This document shows positions 1 through 6,237 of a stretch of 8,215 bases of DNA, piece by piece. The notes under the pieces were generated by a model. The model worked only from the letters and a program-made list of their open reading frames with translations, had not been told where the DNA came from and ran no database searches. This DNA is from Methanosarcinales archaeon. Its GTDB lineage: Archaea > Halobacteriota > Syntropharchaeia > Alkanophagales > Methanospirareceae. The position numbers and the translations under genes are program-made. The first letter of the stretch is position 1. Every line of letters begins with the position of its first letter. The stretch spans positions 1 through 8,215 of the forward strand of contig JAENXH010000046.1 in NCBI GenBank assembly GCA_016649585.1. Reading direction: 5' to 3'.

Positions 1-75
1 GAGGTGCCAAAGAAGGTGATGGACTTAGATGAGACACTTGGATTGCATATGTTCCCTAAAACTGTTCGAAGTTAA
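1..75 (+). CDS. C-terminal end of an unidentified protein (partial)
   Basis: Frame 1 is open from the window edge to a TAA at 73-75 and encodes 24 residues ending in HMFPKTVRS. The fragment is too short to assign to a family, and no motif is visible. The codons read plausibly as coding (several Lys, Asp and Glu), but an open frame of this length can occur by chance. If it is real, its start lies left of the window. No T-rich terminator follows it. Confidence 0.35.
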   Translation, partial: EVPKKVMDLDETLGLHMFPKTVRS

Positions 76-87
76 GGATTATAAATA

Positions 88-357
88 TCATTTTCGGTTC
101 TCTTCAATATTCTGAGACTCCGCGCGAAGTCGTTTGTAGCATATCTCTTGTTTTAGCTTCTCCAGATGGGAGGGTTGTTTTGGAAGGGAAAAGAAGCTCT
201 CTAAATTTGCTATTTCCGCTTCAAGGCAGTATTGGGAGTTAGAACATTGCCTTGATATGTCGGAAAAATGGGTTATGAAAGATGGCCCCGTTATACCTAA
301 AGAAATGTTAGCTACCGGTTTTAGGTGCAACTTTCGAAATAAAAGTGCAAACACCAA
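88..357 (-). CDS. Small hypothetical protein, doubtful or decayed
   Basis: I do not recognise this protein. The frame is open from 390 down to a TGA at 88-90, but has no ATG; the possible starts are TTG at 357 or GTG at 354, and neither has a Shine-Dalgarno. Read from the upstream stop, the first residues are hydrophobic (GFAFLLVFALLF), like one membrane segment. About 45 polar residues with two cysteines (CSNSQYC) follow, then a charged, probably helical tail (KLKQEICYKRLRAE). This pattern looks more like protein than noise. The missing start suggests either a gene that has lost its 5' end or chance. It is divergent from the MATE gene. If it is not real, 76-450 holds no gene that I can see. 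Confidence 0.3.
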   Translation of the reverse strand: MVFALLFRKLHLKPVANISLGITGPSFITHFSDISRQCSNSQYCLEAEIANLESFFSLPKQPSHLEKLKQEICYKRLRAESQNIEENRK

Positions 358-450
358 TAAAAATGCAAAGCCGATTTTTTCATAACCGCCCTATCAATGC
401 CCACCCCACTCAAAAAACGTACATAAACACGGAGGACTTATAGGAGAGAT

Positions 451-1788
451 ATGGACAAAGCCGTATATCGGCAGGTGATGCGCCTTGCATTTCCTGTCCT
501 CGTTTCAAATATACTGATGACCTTTCAGATTATTGCTGATACCATCATGCTTGGTCGGTATCCGCCGGCGGATGTAAGCTTGAGTGCCGTTGGCTTGGGC
601 TTCGTTTTGTATCACATGTTCTTCCCCCTTACCATGGGGCTGGTTACCGGCACGATAGCAATAATAGCACGGAGATGGGGAGAGAAGAATTATGATGAGG
701 CAGGGAAGGTGGCTACCGATTCAGTGATAACCCTTGTTCTGATCTCGATTCCCATAGCCCTTTTTGGCGTTTTCATCGCACCACATCTGACCTACTATCT
801 CGGTGCACGGGACATGGTGATAACCGAAGGTGCGAAATACATAAGGTCAATCTTCGCTTTTTATCCCTTTACCGCGCTCGTTATCGTTTATCACGGAATC
901 TTAAGAGCGGCAGGCGATACAAAAACGCCCATGTACGTGGATATCATCTCAAATGTCTACAACGTCCTGATGAACTATGTACTTATATTCGGCAAATTCG
1001 GCTTTCCGGAACTCGGTGTTCTCGGAGCAGGTATAGCGACAGGTTCATCCTACGTCATCGCATTTGCGGTCTACATGTTACTCCAGGCGGGAAACAAACT
1101 GATAACACACCCTGTTTACAGCAGGAACGTTAGATACCGGCTGGATACGGTAAAGAAGATGCTTAAGATTGGCATTCCTGCGGGCATTGACATGGCGATG
1201 TGGAGCTTTTCGTCCATCATTTTTACCGTAATGATACTCCACTTTGGGACGGTTGGATATTCCGCCTTTCAGATCGGGCTGCGTGCTGAGAGTATTGCGT
1301 ATATGCCGGCATTTGCCTTTGGTATCGCCGCTACCACGCTCTCAGGCCAGTACTTAGGTGCGAAGAAAGAAGAGCAGGCGAAGAAGGCGGTGCTCGCTTC
1401 TACATACCTGTGTCTGATCTTTATGACCGTCGTGGGTGCAATATTCATACTTGTCCCCGATTATATCGCAATGGTATTTACTGGCGATGAAGGGGTTGTG
1501 ACCCTTGCAGCACTCTATCTATTTATTATTGGATTTTCAGAGCCTGCATTAGGCGCATTCTTCACCCTTACCGGCGGAATGCGAGGTGCGGGCTATACCA
1601 AAGTGCCGATGCTCATAAATTTCGTGTGCCTTATCGTGATACGGTTGTCACTGTCGTACACCCTCGGATTCGTGTTGGGCTGGGGATTGTTTGGAATTTG
1701 GCTGGGAATGACTGTAGAGGTATTTTTGAGGACGATCGTAATCTACGCAGTTTTTCTCAAAGGAAACTGGATGCGGGTGAAGGTATAA
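451..1788 (+). CDS. MATE-family multidrug/Na+(H+) antiporter, integral membrane
   Basis: This is a MATE-family exporter (MatE domains; NorM/DinF-like superfamily). Such proteins sit in the cytoplasmic membrane and expel cationic drugs or metabolites in exchange for Na+ or H+; the substrate here is unknown. The length of 445 residues and roughly 12 hydrophobic segments are normal for the family. The first half opens with LAFPVLVSNILMTFQIIADT (13-32) followed by MLGR, and contains GILRAAGDTKTP (149-160). The second half restarts near residue 237 with KMLKIGIPAGIDMAMWSF and repeats the same motif as GGMRGAGYTKVP (375-386). This shows the two-fold internal duplication typical of MATE proteins. 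The ATG at 451 is preceded by AGGAG at 442-446 (close, 4 nt) and GGAGG at 431-435. It stands alone on its strand and converges with the NifU-like gene. No operon partner indicates the substrate. Confidence 0.93.
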   Translation: MDKAVYRQVMRLAFPVLVSNILMTFQIIADTIMLGRYPPADVSLSAVGLGFVLYHMFFPLTMGLVTGTIAIIARRWGEKNYDEAGKVATDSVITLVLISIPIALFGVFIAPHLTYYLGARDMVITEGAKYIRSIFAFYPFTALVIVYHGILRAAGDTKTPMYVDIISNVYNVLMNYVLIFGKFGFPELGVLGAGIATGSSYVIAFAVYMLLQAGNKLITHPVYSRNVRYRLDTVKKMLKIGIPAGIDMAMWSFSSIIFTVMILHFGTVGYSAFQIGLRAESIAYMPAFAFGIAATTLSGQYLGAKKEEQAKKAVLASTYLCLIFMTVVGAIFILVPDYIAMVFTGDEGVVTLAALYLFIIGFSEPALGAFFTLTGGMRGAGYTKVPMLINFVCLIVIRLSLSYTLGFVLGWGLFGIWLGMTVEVFLRTIVIYAVFLKGNWMRVKV

Positions 1789-1793
1789 GTCTG

Positions 1794-1815
1794 TTGTCGG
1801 AATCTTGTGCGACAA
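1794..1815. terminator. Weak hairpin after the MATE gene
   Basis: A 6-bp perfect stem, TTGTCG/CGACAA (1794-1799 with 1810-1815), has a 10-nt loop and starts 5 nt after the MATE stop codon. There is no run of T after it. It is therefore at best a 3'-end stabilising structure, not a typical intrinsic terminator. The rest of the 110-nt gap before the NifU-like stop shows nothing recognisable. Confidence 0.2.
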
Positions 1816-1898
1816 ACCGGCACTCAGTCATAAAACCATCAACTACCATTACCTGGCTGGCGTGGGAATGCATATACTCGTGCGTTCACGCTAGTTCT

Positions 1899-2342
1899 TT
1901 AATGCTTCTTTATGTAATCCTCCAGAGCTGCTTTCAGCGTATTCACTGCAAGCTCAGGAGTATGTTCGTCGTCCTCGGGTAACCCACCCAAAACGGACTC
2001 AATGTCCTTTTCCCCTATCCTTAATGCTTCTTCAATTGTCTTACCTTTCACCAGTTCGGTGATTACGCTTCCAAAAGCAACGAGAGGCCCCCCGCCATCT
2101 ACTAAGAATTTACTATCACTGATCCTCTCTCCTTCAACTTTTAGGTGGATCTGCATTGTATTCCCGTGTGAATCAGTAATTCTGGCAGCGCCATCGGGAT
2201 TCTCCAACATACCAATATTTTTGGGATTATAAGCTTCTTCAACCGTTTTTTCGCCGTAAAACTCTTTCTCATCTTCTTTTATACTTTTTTCTAAATCCCG
2301 TATCATTACCTCAAATTTCGAAGGGTCTTCTTCGTCTGTCAT
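1899..2342 (-). CDS. NifU/IscU-like protein lacking every cluster-ligand cysteine
   Basis: The fold signature is that of the NifU_N/IscU Fe-S scaffold family. YNPKNIGMLENPDGAARI (38-55), the strands around MQIHLKVEGERISDSKF (63-79), ITELVKGKTIEEAL (94-107), LGGLPEDDEH (118-127) and LAVNTLKAALEDY (131-143) all fit. An N-terminal helix of about 28 charged residues precedes the domain. The 147 residues contain no cysteine. Scaffold position CGD reads His59-Gly60-Asn61, the central GCG reads Gly-Gly84-Gly, a family ACGS position reads Ala-Phe90-Gly-Ser, and the last HC reads His127-Thr128. It therefore cannot assemble a cluster by the usual three-Cys chemistry. It may be a regulatory or structural paralogue, or act on something else. 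The ATG has a good Shine-Dalgarno (TAGGAGAAGG on the minus strand, about 2346-2356). It lies 54 nt downstream of HisRS on the same strand and is probably co-transcribed. Family assignment is confident; function is unknown. Confidence 0.85.
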   Translation of the reverse strand: MTDEEDPSKFEVMIRDLEKSIKEDEKEFYGEKTVEEAYNPKNIGMLENPDGAARITDSHGNTMQIHLKVEGERISDSKFLVDGGGPLVAFGSVITELVKGKTIEEALRIGEKDIESVLGGLPEDDEHTPELAVNTLKAALEDYIKKH

Positions 2343-2396
2343 TTTCCTTCTCCTATTTTTAAAACGCAGTTCTTATTTTATTAGTATCTAAATATC

Positions 2397-3683
2397 TTAG
2401 TTCAGATCGAAATAAGCCTTTAATCTTGCCACACAATCCTCAACACTAATTTTCTCTTGCTCCCCGGTATCAAGATTTCTTAATGTTAATTTTCCTTCTC
2501 CCAACTCGTTTTTGCCCACGAGCACGGCAAACGAATCATGGCGGGCATTGGCATACTTGAGCTGCGCGCTTAAACTCCTGTTCATCAGGTCTATATGCGT
2601 GGGGACGAATTCCCTCAGCATGGACGCTATTTCTATCGCCTCTTTCAGCACATCCAGGTCTGCGTTTTTCTCTCGTATCGGCACTACCACCACTCCTCTT
2701 CTCTCCAAGTCCTTATCGTCCACGCTGAATATCTCTGCCAATCGGTCAAAACCAAATGCAAATCCGGTTAACGGAATATCATCACCGCCAAACAGGGCCG
2801 CCAGCCGATAAGAGCCACCACCGCAAATCTGATTCTGTGCGCCCAGCATACCACCTGCTTCGTAGATTTCAAATACCATTCCCGTGTAATAATCCAACCC
2901 CCGCGCTATTCCTAAGTTTAACGTATAATCAACGCCGTAATAATCAAGAAGTTCCAGTAGTAGTTCCAGTTCCTTTAACGCATCGCTATCAGAAGCAATT
3001 ATGTTACGGTCGCGTGCTTCTTTTAAAGCATCCTTCCCTTTTAAATCGAGTAAAAAGAGCAAATCGTCAAGCCGTTCCCCTTTCACTCCCATATCGTCCA
3101 TTAATTCGATTACTGCTTGTCGTTCGCCCTTGTCTATCAATCGCATCACAGTGTTTATCTGCACCCCATCCACATTTGCAATTCGTAATCGCTCCCGTAT
3201 CAGACCCACATGCCCAACGTGAAGCTCAGCCTTTACGCCTAACGACTTCAGGATATTAAAAGCGAGCGCAATGAGTTCTGCCTGCGCCTCCGGGCTGTCA
3301 GACCCGATTATCTCGGTACCAAACTGCCAGAACTCACGATAACGAGCCTTTTGCGGCTCTTCGTACCTGAAACAATTACCAAAATAATACCACTTTGTTG
3401 GCTTCGGTGTCATCTTCAATTCATTGATATACATTCGTATCACAGGAGCCGTTAGCTCAGGTCTTAACGCTAAATGCCTTCCCCCTTTATCCCGGAATTC
3501 GTACATCTCGATTCCCTCGCCTGATTTCAGTGTGAAGAGTTCAGAGCGCTCAAACGTTGGCGTACGTATCTCTTCATAGCCCCACCGCTCTGCAACGCTA
3601 CGCATCCGCTCCTCCATTATCCTCCTCTTTCTCATCTCCTTAGGCAAGAAATCTCTTGTGCCTCGTGCTCTTTCTATACGCAT
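2397..3683 (-). CDS. hisS: Histidyl-tRNA synthetase (class II)
   Basis: This enzyme attaches histidine to tRNA-His with ATP in the cytoplasm. The 428 residues match the usual length of a class II HisRS. Visible motifs, in order: motif 1 region near 41-50 (TPTFERSELF); LRPELTAPVIRMY (73-85); motif 2 FRYEEPQKARYREFWQFGTE (105-124); the histidine-specific loop ARGLDYYTG (260-268); QICGGGSYRL (285-294); and motif 3 GFAFGFDRLAEI (307-318). The anticodon-binding domain runs from about 330 to the end and includes LSAQLKYANARHDSFAVLVG (371-390). Start: ATG at 3683, with AGGAG at 3700-3696 about 12 nt upstream. It is the first gene of a minus-strand pair with the NifU-like gene and is divergent from the HisA-like gene. 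Every expected catalytic motif appears intact. Confidence is very high. Confidence 0.98.
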   Translation of the reverse strand: MRIERARGTRDFLPKEMRKRRIMEERMRSVAERWGYEEIRTPTFERSELFTLKSGEGIEMYEFRDKGGRHLALRPELTAPVIRMYINELKMTPKPTKWYYFGNCFRYEEPQKARYREFWQFGTEIIGSDSPEAQAELIALAFNILKSLGVKAELHVGHVGLIRERLRIANVDGVQINTVMRLIDKGERQAVIELMDDMGVKGERLDDLLFLLDLKGKDALKEARDRNIIASDSDALKELELLLELLDYYGVDYTLNLGIARGLDYYTGMVFEIYEAGGMLGAQNQICGGGSYRLAALFGGDDIPLTGFAFGFDRLAEIFSVDDKDLERRGVVVVPIREKNADLDVLKEAIEIASMLREFVPTHIDLMNRSLSAQLKYANARHDSFAVLVGKNELGEGKLTLRNLDTGEQEKISVEDCVARLKAYFDLN

Positions 3684-3729
3684 TATTCTCTTGGTCTCCT
3701 GTTACTGACTGTGCTTACTTAAACTTAAG

Positions 3730-3739
3730 AATAAAAAGC
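3730..3739 (-). promoter_or_regulatory. Possible TATA box for hisS
   Basis: On the minus strand an AT-rich box CTTTTTATTC lies about 52 nt before the hisS ATG. Transcription starting 25 nt downstream of it would give a leader of about 26 nt that still contains the AGGAG site. Spacing fits an archaeal promoter, but the box is not a strong consensus and no clear BRE is visible. Confidence 0.35.
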
Positions 3740-3747
3740 AAAAGCCA

Positions 3748-3762
3748 CAAATAAAATAATAG
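3748..3762 (+). promoter_or_regulatory. Possible TATA box for the repair operon
   Basis: An A/T-only stretch (AAATAAAATAATA) sits within the divergent intergenic region, about 90 nt before the ATG at 3846. It would predict a leader of roughly 60 nt. It is the best candidate for driving the three-gene plus-strand cluster, on composition and position only. Confidence 0.3.
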
Positions 3763-3829
3763 CGTTTAGTTAAGGAAGGCTAAACTATCAATAGTGGCAG
3801 GCTTCTTATGTACTGGCTGAGAGAGAATT

Positions 3830-3837
3830 GGGGGGAG
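3830..3837 (+). promoter_or_regulatory. Strong ribosome binding site that fixes the start at 3846
   Basis: GGGGGGAG ends 8 nt before the ATG at 3846. It overlaps an upstream in-frame TTG (3828), which would add six residues (MGGERK) unlike the HisA N-terminus. The site therefore favours the ATG. Confidence 0.7.
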
Positions 3838-3845
3838 AACGAAAA

Positions 3846-4580
3846 ATGAACTTCAGACTGATTTTCGTGATGGATTTGCTTGATGGTGTAGTCGTACATG
3901 CGAAGCGAGGTGAACGTGACCAGTACAAGCCGATTGACCTTTTCAGTTCCATCGTCAGTTCTTCTGACCCTGTTCATATCATCGAAGAGCTAAAGCCTGC
4001 GGAAGTTTATATCGCTGACCTCAATCGCCTCATGAACTCTGGCGATAATCGGGAAATAGTGAAAGAACTAAGAACTCGAAATAAGGATTTGCGGATAATG
4101 CTGGATTATGGTGTTAAAGGAATGATAGACCTGAAAGAGGCTGTTGACGCGGAATTATCGGATACTTTCGTTTTAGGAACGGAAACCACATCTGTGGATT
4201 TGATTGAAGAAGCCTCTAAAAGCGATAGGCTAAACGACAAACGTGTAAGTGTAAGTGTGGACCTCTTTAACAAAGAAGTGCTAACACGCGATAAGCGACT
4301 GAGGATTGACCCTTTATCGTTAATAAAAGCGTTGAACGAATATCCAATACAGGATGTAATTGTGTTAGATCTGGATAGAGTAGGAACAAAAAGTGGAATA
4401 GACTTTGATTTCCTCGCTCGTGCCGTTGCAGTCTCTGAACATAATATTCTCTGCGGTGGTGGCGTTAGGACCCGCGAAGATATAGCGAAGATGGAGAAGA
4501 TAGGGGTAGGCGCACTGGTCGCTACTGCGCTCCATGATGGGTCTATCCCTGTGTCTGCCCTCAGAAAAACAGTTTCTTAA
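3846..4580 (+). CDS. HisA/HisF-related TIM-barrel protein (hisAF_rel type)
   Basis: This 244-residue (beta/alpha)8 barrel is related to HisA, the ProFAR isomerase of histidine synthesis, but belongs to the divergent group known from methanogens and some methylotrophs (TIGR00734-like). Its reaction is, as far as I know, not settled. Features: FVMDLLDGVVVHAKRGERDQ (7-26) keeps the HisA Asp (Asp10) and DG pair. DYGVKGMIDL (87-96) and FVLGTET (108-114) correspond to the first half-barrel phosphate site. SVSVDL (135-140) and VLDLDRVGTKSG (173-184) carry acidic residues at the position of the second HisA catalytic Asp. GGGVRTREDI (204-213) and VATALHDG (225-232) form the C-terminal phosphate-binding site. 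A phosphorylated sugar-like substrate is therefore likely. It is first in the plus-strand cluster, and its stop is one nucleotide before the alkyltransferase ATG, so the two are probably translationally coupled. A true HisA is less likely because of the sequence divergence and the absence of other his biosynthesis genes here. Confidence 0.85.
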   Translation: MNFRLIFVMDLLDGVVVHAKRGERDQYKPIDLFSSIVSSSDPVHIIEELKPAEVYIADLNRLMNSGDNREIVKELRTRNKDLRIMLDYGVKGMIDLKEAVDAELSDTFVLGTETTSVDLIEEASKSDRLNDKRVSVSVDLFNKEVLTRDKRLRIDPLSLIKALNEYPIQDVIVLDLDRVGTKSGIDFDFLARAVAVSEHNILCGGGVRTREDIAKMEKIGVGALVATALHDGSIPVSALRKTVS

Positions 4581-4581
4581 C

Positions 4582-5454
4582 ATGAACAAAAATTTCCAAG
4601 GGGACGTATTGAACTTGGTGAAGCAAATACCACAGGGTAAAGTAACAACGTATGGCGAGATAGCACGAGAACTAACTGGCTCAGTTGGAGCCGCGCGTGC
4701 AGTAGGGCAGGCAGTTGCGAAAAATCCATATCCTATAATTAAGCCCTTACAGGGCTTGCGGGGTCGTGGGGCAGAGCCCCACATTCCATGTCATCGTGTC
4801 GTTAAAAGTGATGGTGACATTGGGGGGTATAGTCTGGGGGTAGATACGAAAATAAGACTTTTGAGAGAGGAAGGGATAGAGATAAAAGGCGGAAAAGTGG
4901 CAAATTTCGAGAAAACTCTTTTTCGGTTCAAAGGGAAAACACTCCGATTCGTCACTGACAGAATGTTAGGAAAGCTCAGCACCTGGCTTCGTATTCTTGG
5001 ATACGATACCGTTTACGCTGCGGACATCCCCATAAAAAACGGAGAAGAAGACGAGGATAACGCTATTGCCGCTTTTGCAGCGTGCGAAGCACGAATACTG
5101 CTCACGCGAGACAAAAATCTTGCAGCATCCGCGAGAAAGAAAGGGGTGCAATGTCTTCAAATAAGAACCGCTGAGGTGATGGAGCAGTTGCGAGAGTTAT
5201 TTCATCACAACCTCGCCATAAACCTCGAACCTGTTCCAGTCAGGTGTAGCGAGTGTAATGCACGGATAAGGAAAGTAGAGGCAGGCAAAGAAAATGTACT
5301 AAAGGGGAAGAATTACGTGCCAACGAGCAGGATAGGAAAGTGTGATTTCTGGGTCTGTGAGCGTTGCGGCAGGATATATTGGGAAGGTAGCCATTGGAGG
5401 AATATACGTGCGCAGTTGAGGCAGTTGAATGGATTAAAACCTTCAGGAGTATAA
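4582..5454 (+). CDS. O6-alkylguanine-DNA alkyltransferase fused to Mut7-C RNase domain, with 14-residue insert at the active site
   Basis: This is a 290-residue two-domain protein. Residues 1-106 form the DNA-binding/active-site domain of MGMT/Ogt, which takes alkyl groups from O6-alkylguanine onto a cysteine: IPQGKVTTYGEIAR (16-29, Tyr24), AARAVG (37-42, finger Arg39), NP (48-49), PCHRV with nucleophile Cys70, and GGYSLG (81-86). The usual N-terminal RNase H-like domain is absent, as in short archaeal forms. Residues 54-67 (KPLQGLRGRGAEPH) interrupt NPYPII/IPCHRV; removing them restores the family spacing between Asn48 and the Cys. Residues 120-280 are a Mut7-C domain (PIN-like nuclease): LRFVTDRMLGKLSTWLRILG (121-140), ILLTRDKNL (172-180), a zinc ribbon with C222/C225 and C259/C262, and YWEGSHW (266-272). 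The ATG at 4582 fits the domain start better than the in-frame ATG at 4534, which lies inside the HisA-like gene. No Shine-Dalgarno is seen, so coupling is likely. Whether the insert leaves transfer activity intact is unknown. Confidence 0.9.
   Translation: MNKNFQGDVLNLVKQIPQGKVTTYGEIARELTGSVGAARAVGQAVAKNPYPIIKPLQGLRGRGAEPHIPCHRVVKSDGDIGGYSLGVDTKIRLLREEGIEIKGGKVANFEKTLFRFKGKTLRFVTDRMLGKLSTWLRILGYDTVYAADIPIKNGEEDEDNAIAAFAACEARILLTRDKNLAASARKKGVQCLQIRTAEVMEQLRELFHHNLAINLEPVPVRCSECNARIRKVEAGKENVLKGKNYVPTSRIGKCDFWVCERCGRIYWEGSHWRNIRAQLRQLNGLKPSGV
4741..4782. repeat. 42-nt double-hairpin palindromic insert within the alkyltransferase gene
   Basis: Hairpin 1 is AAGCCCT-TAC-AGGGCTT (4741-4757). Hairpin 2 is GTGGGGC-AGA-GCCCCAC (4766-4782). 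Both have perfect 7-bp stems and 3-nt loops, and an 8-nt G-rich spacer (4758-4765) joins them. The outer hairpin ends coincide exactly with the 14 extra codons in the protein, so the element can be bounded from both DNA and protein. Its length is a multiple of three and it has no stop in this frame. It resembles REP units or Rickettsia palindromic elements in design; I claim no homology. No other copy occurs in this window. ATT flanks it on both sides, but the family spacing suggests both ATT codons are ancestral rather than a target duplication. Confidence 0.8.
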
Positions 5455-5462
5455 GCTTAGCT

Positions 5463-6155
5463 ATGGCTGTCAGGAAAAATACCGAGGAACTGTATCGCAT
5501 ACAGGAAGAAATCGCATCAAAAGCAGTAATAGAAGATGAACTGAATCCGGAAGAGCTAAACTTGATCGCAGGTGCGGACCAGGCTTTTTTATACGAATCA
5601 AAATCTGAAAATGCAAACGAGATAAAAAAGGAGAGAATAATATCCGCTGTTGTACTCCTCGAATACCCTTCCATGAAGTTTATTGATTATGCTTATTCCG
5701 TGCTGCCCGTGGATTTTTCGTATATCCCCGGACTCCTTTCGTTTAGAGAAGCGCCAGCTATAATAAACGCTTTTCACGCGCTCAAAACTAAGCCTGACCT
5801 CTTAGTAATTGATGGCGGGGGGATAAACCATCCGAGGTTTGCAGGATTAGCCACGCACGTCGGTGTTAGCTTAGACGTTGCAACCATAGGCGTGACGAAG
5901 AATCTCCTGTGCGGCACTGGCGAATTGCCAATTGAAGAAGGAGAATCGCGTATAATAACATATCACGATAGGGAAGTCGGTTATCATATTAAGAGTAAAA
6001 CGGGCTGTAAACCCATAATTGTAGCGCCTGGACATAAAATATCGCTAAAAACCTCGCTGAAGCTGATTAAAACGTGCATACACAAGCATAAACTGCCGGA
6101 ACCCACACGAATCGCTCATCTCTGTGCGAATAAGATAAAGCGGGATTTGGAGTAA
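5463..6155 (+). CDS. nfi: Endonuclease V (deoxyinosine 3' endonuclease)
   Basis: This enzyme nicks the strand near deaminated adenine (inosine) using Mg2+; some homologues also act on RNA inosine. With the ATG at 5463 it is 230 residues, normal for the family. Catalytic elements: AGADQAF (36-42, Asp39), YIPGLLSFRE (87-96, Glu96), VIDGGGINHPRFAGLATHVG (115-134, Asp117), IGVTKNLLCG (142-151, Lys146), PIIVAPGH (184-191) and PEPTRIAH (212-219, His219). The usual PYIP strand-separating motif reads SYIP (Ser86). A TTG at 5394 would extend the frame by 23 residues into the preceding gene, without family support. AGGAG at 5445-5449 stands 13 nt before the chosen ATG. It is third in the plus-strand cluster, 8 nt after the alkyltransferase fusion, so two DNA-lesion enzymes sit side by side. 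Confidence 0.95.
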   Translation: MAVRKNTEELYRIQEEIASKAVIEDELNPEELNLIAGADQAFLYESKSENANEIKKERIISAVVLLEYPSMKFIDYAYSVLPVDFSYIPGLLSFREAPAIINAFHALKTKPDLLVIDGGGINHPRFAGLATHVGVSLDVATIGVTKNLLCGTGELPIEEGESRIITYHDREVGYHIKSKTGCKPIIVAPGHKISLKTSLKLIKTCIHKHKLPEPTRIAHLCANKIKRDLE

Positions 6156-6237
6156 GTAGCCTTCCCGATTAATCTTCGTTTCGTAATATCAAACTCCTCT
6201 AATACTATCGGATTAATCTCATTCATCCACTACGATA
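6156..6237. other. Convergent intergenic region with repeated palindromes
   Basis: Between the ends of nfi and the aminotransferase gene, the 8-bp palindrome GATTAATC occurs twice (6167-6174 and 6211-6218, each followed by T). GTAATATC (6183-6190) is matched by its inverse GATATTAC (6234-6241), which overlaps the aminotransferase stop. No classical T-run terminator is seen. These repeats may mark transcript ends for both genes, but the region is AT-rich and chance is possible. Confidence 0.3.

Noticed and set aside
1626..1982. Plus-strand frame overlapping the end of the MATE gene
   Set aside because: It is an alternate frame of the MATE gene running into the NifU-like gene on the other strand, with no recognisable protein features.
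2756..3259. Long plus-strand open frames opposite hisS
   Set aside because: They are antisense shadows of a gene whose class II synthetase motifs are intact; their proteins are low-complexity and have no start context.
3717..3728. Operator-like inverted repeat CTTAA-AC-TTAAG near the hisS promoter
   Set aside because: Five-bp arms in AT-rich sequence are expected by chance, and there is no second copy at the divergent promoter.
4534..4581. Longer N-terminus for the alkyltransferase starting at ATG 4534
   Set aside because: It would add 16 residues from within the HisA-like gene in another frame. Family similarity begins after the ATG at 4582, one nucleotide past the upstream stop.
4741..4782. 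Archaeal bulge-helix-bulge intron in the alkyltransferase gene
   Set aside because: The two hairpins are wholly internal to the insert, and the flanking exon bases do not pair to form a bulge-helix-bulge at the junctions. A palindromic insertion fits better, though RNA data could reopen the question.
5394..5462. Longer endonuclease V starting at TTG 5394
   Set aside because: The extra 23 residues overlap the alkyltransferase-Mut7-C gene and show no family similarity. The ATG at 5463 gives normal length.
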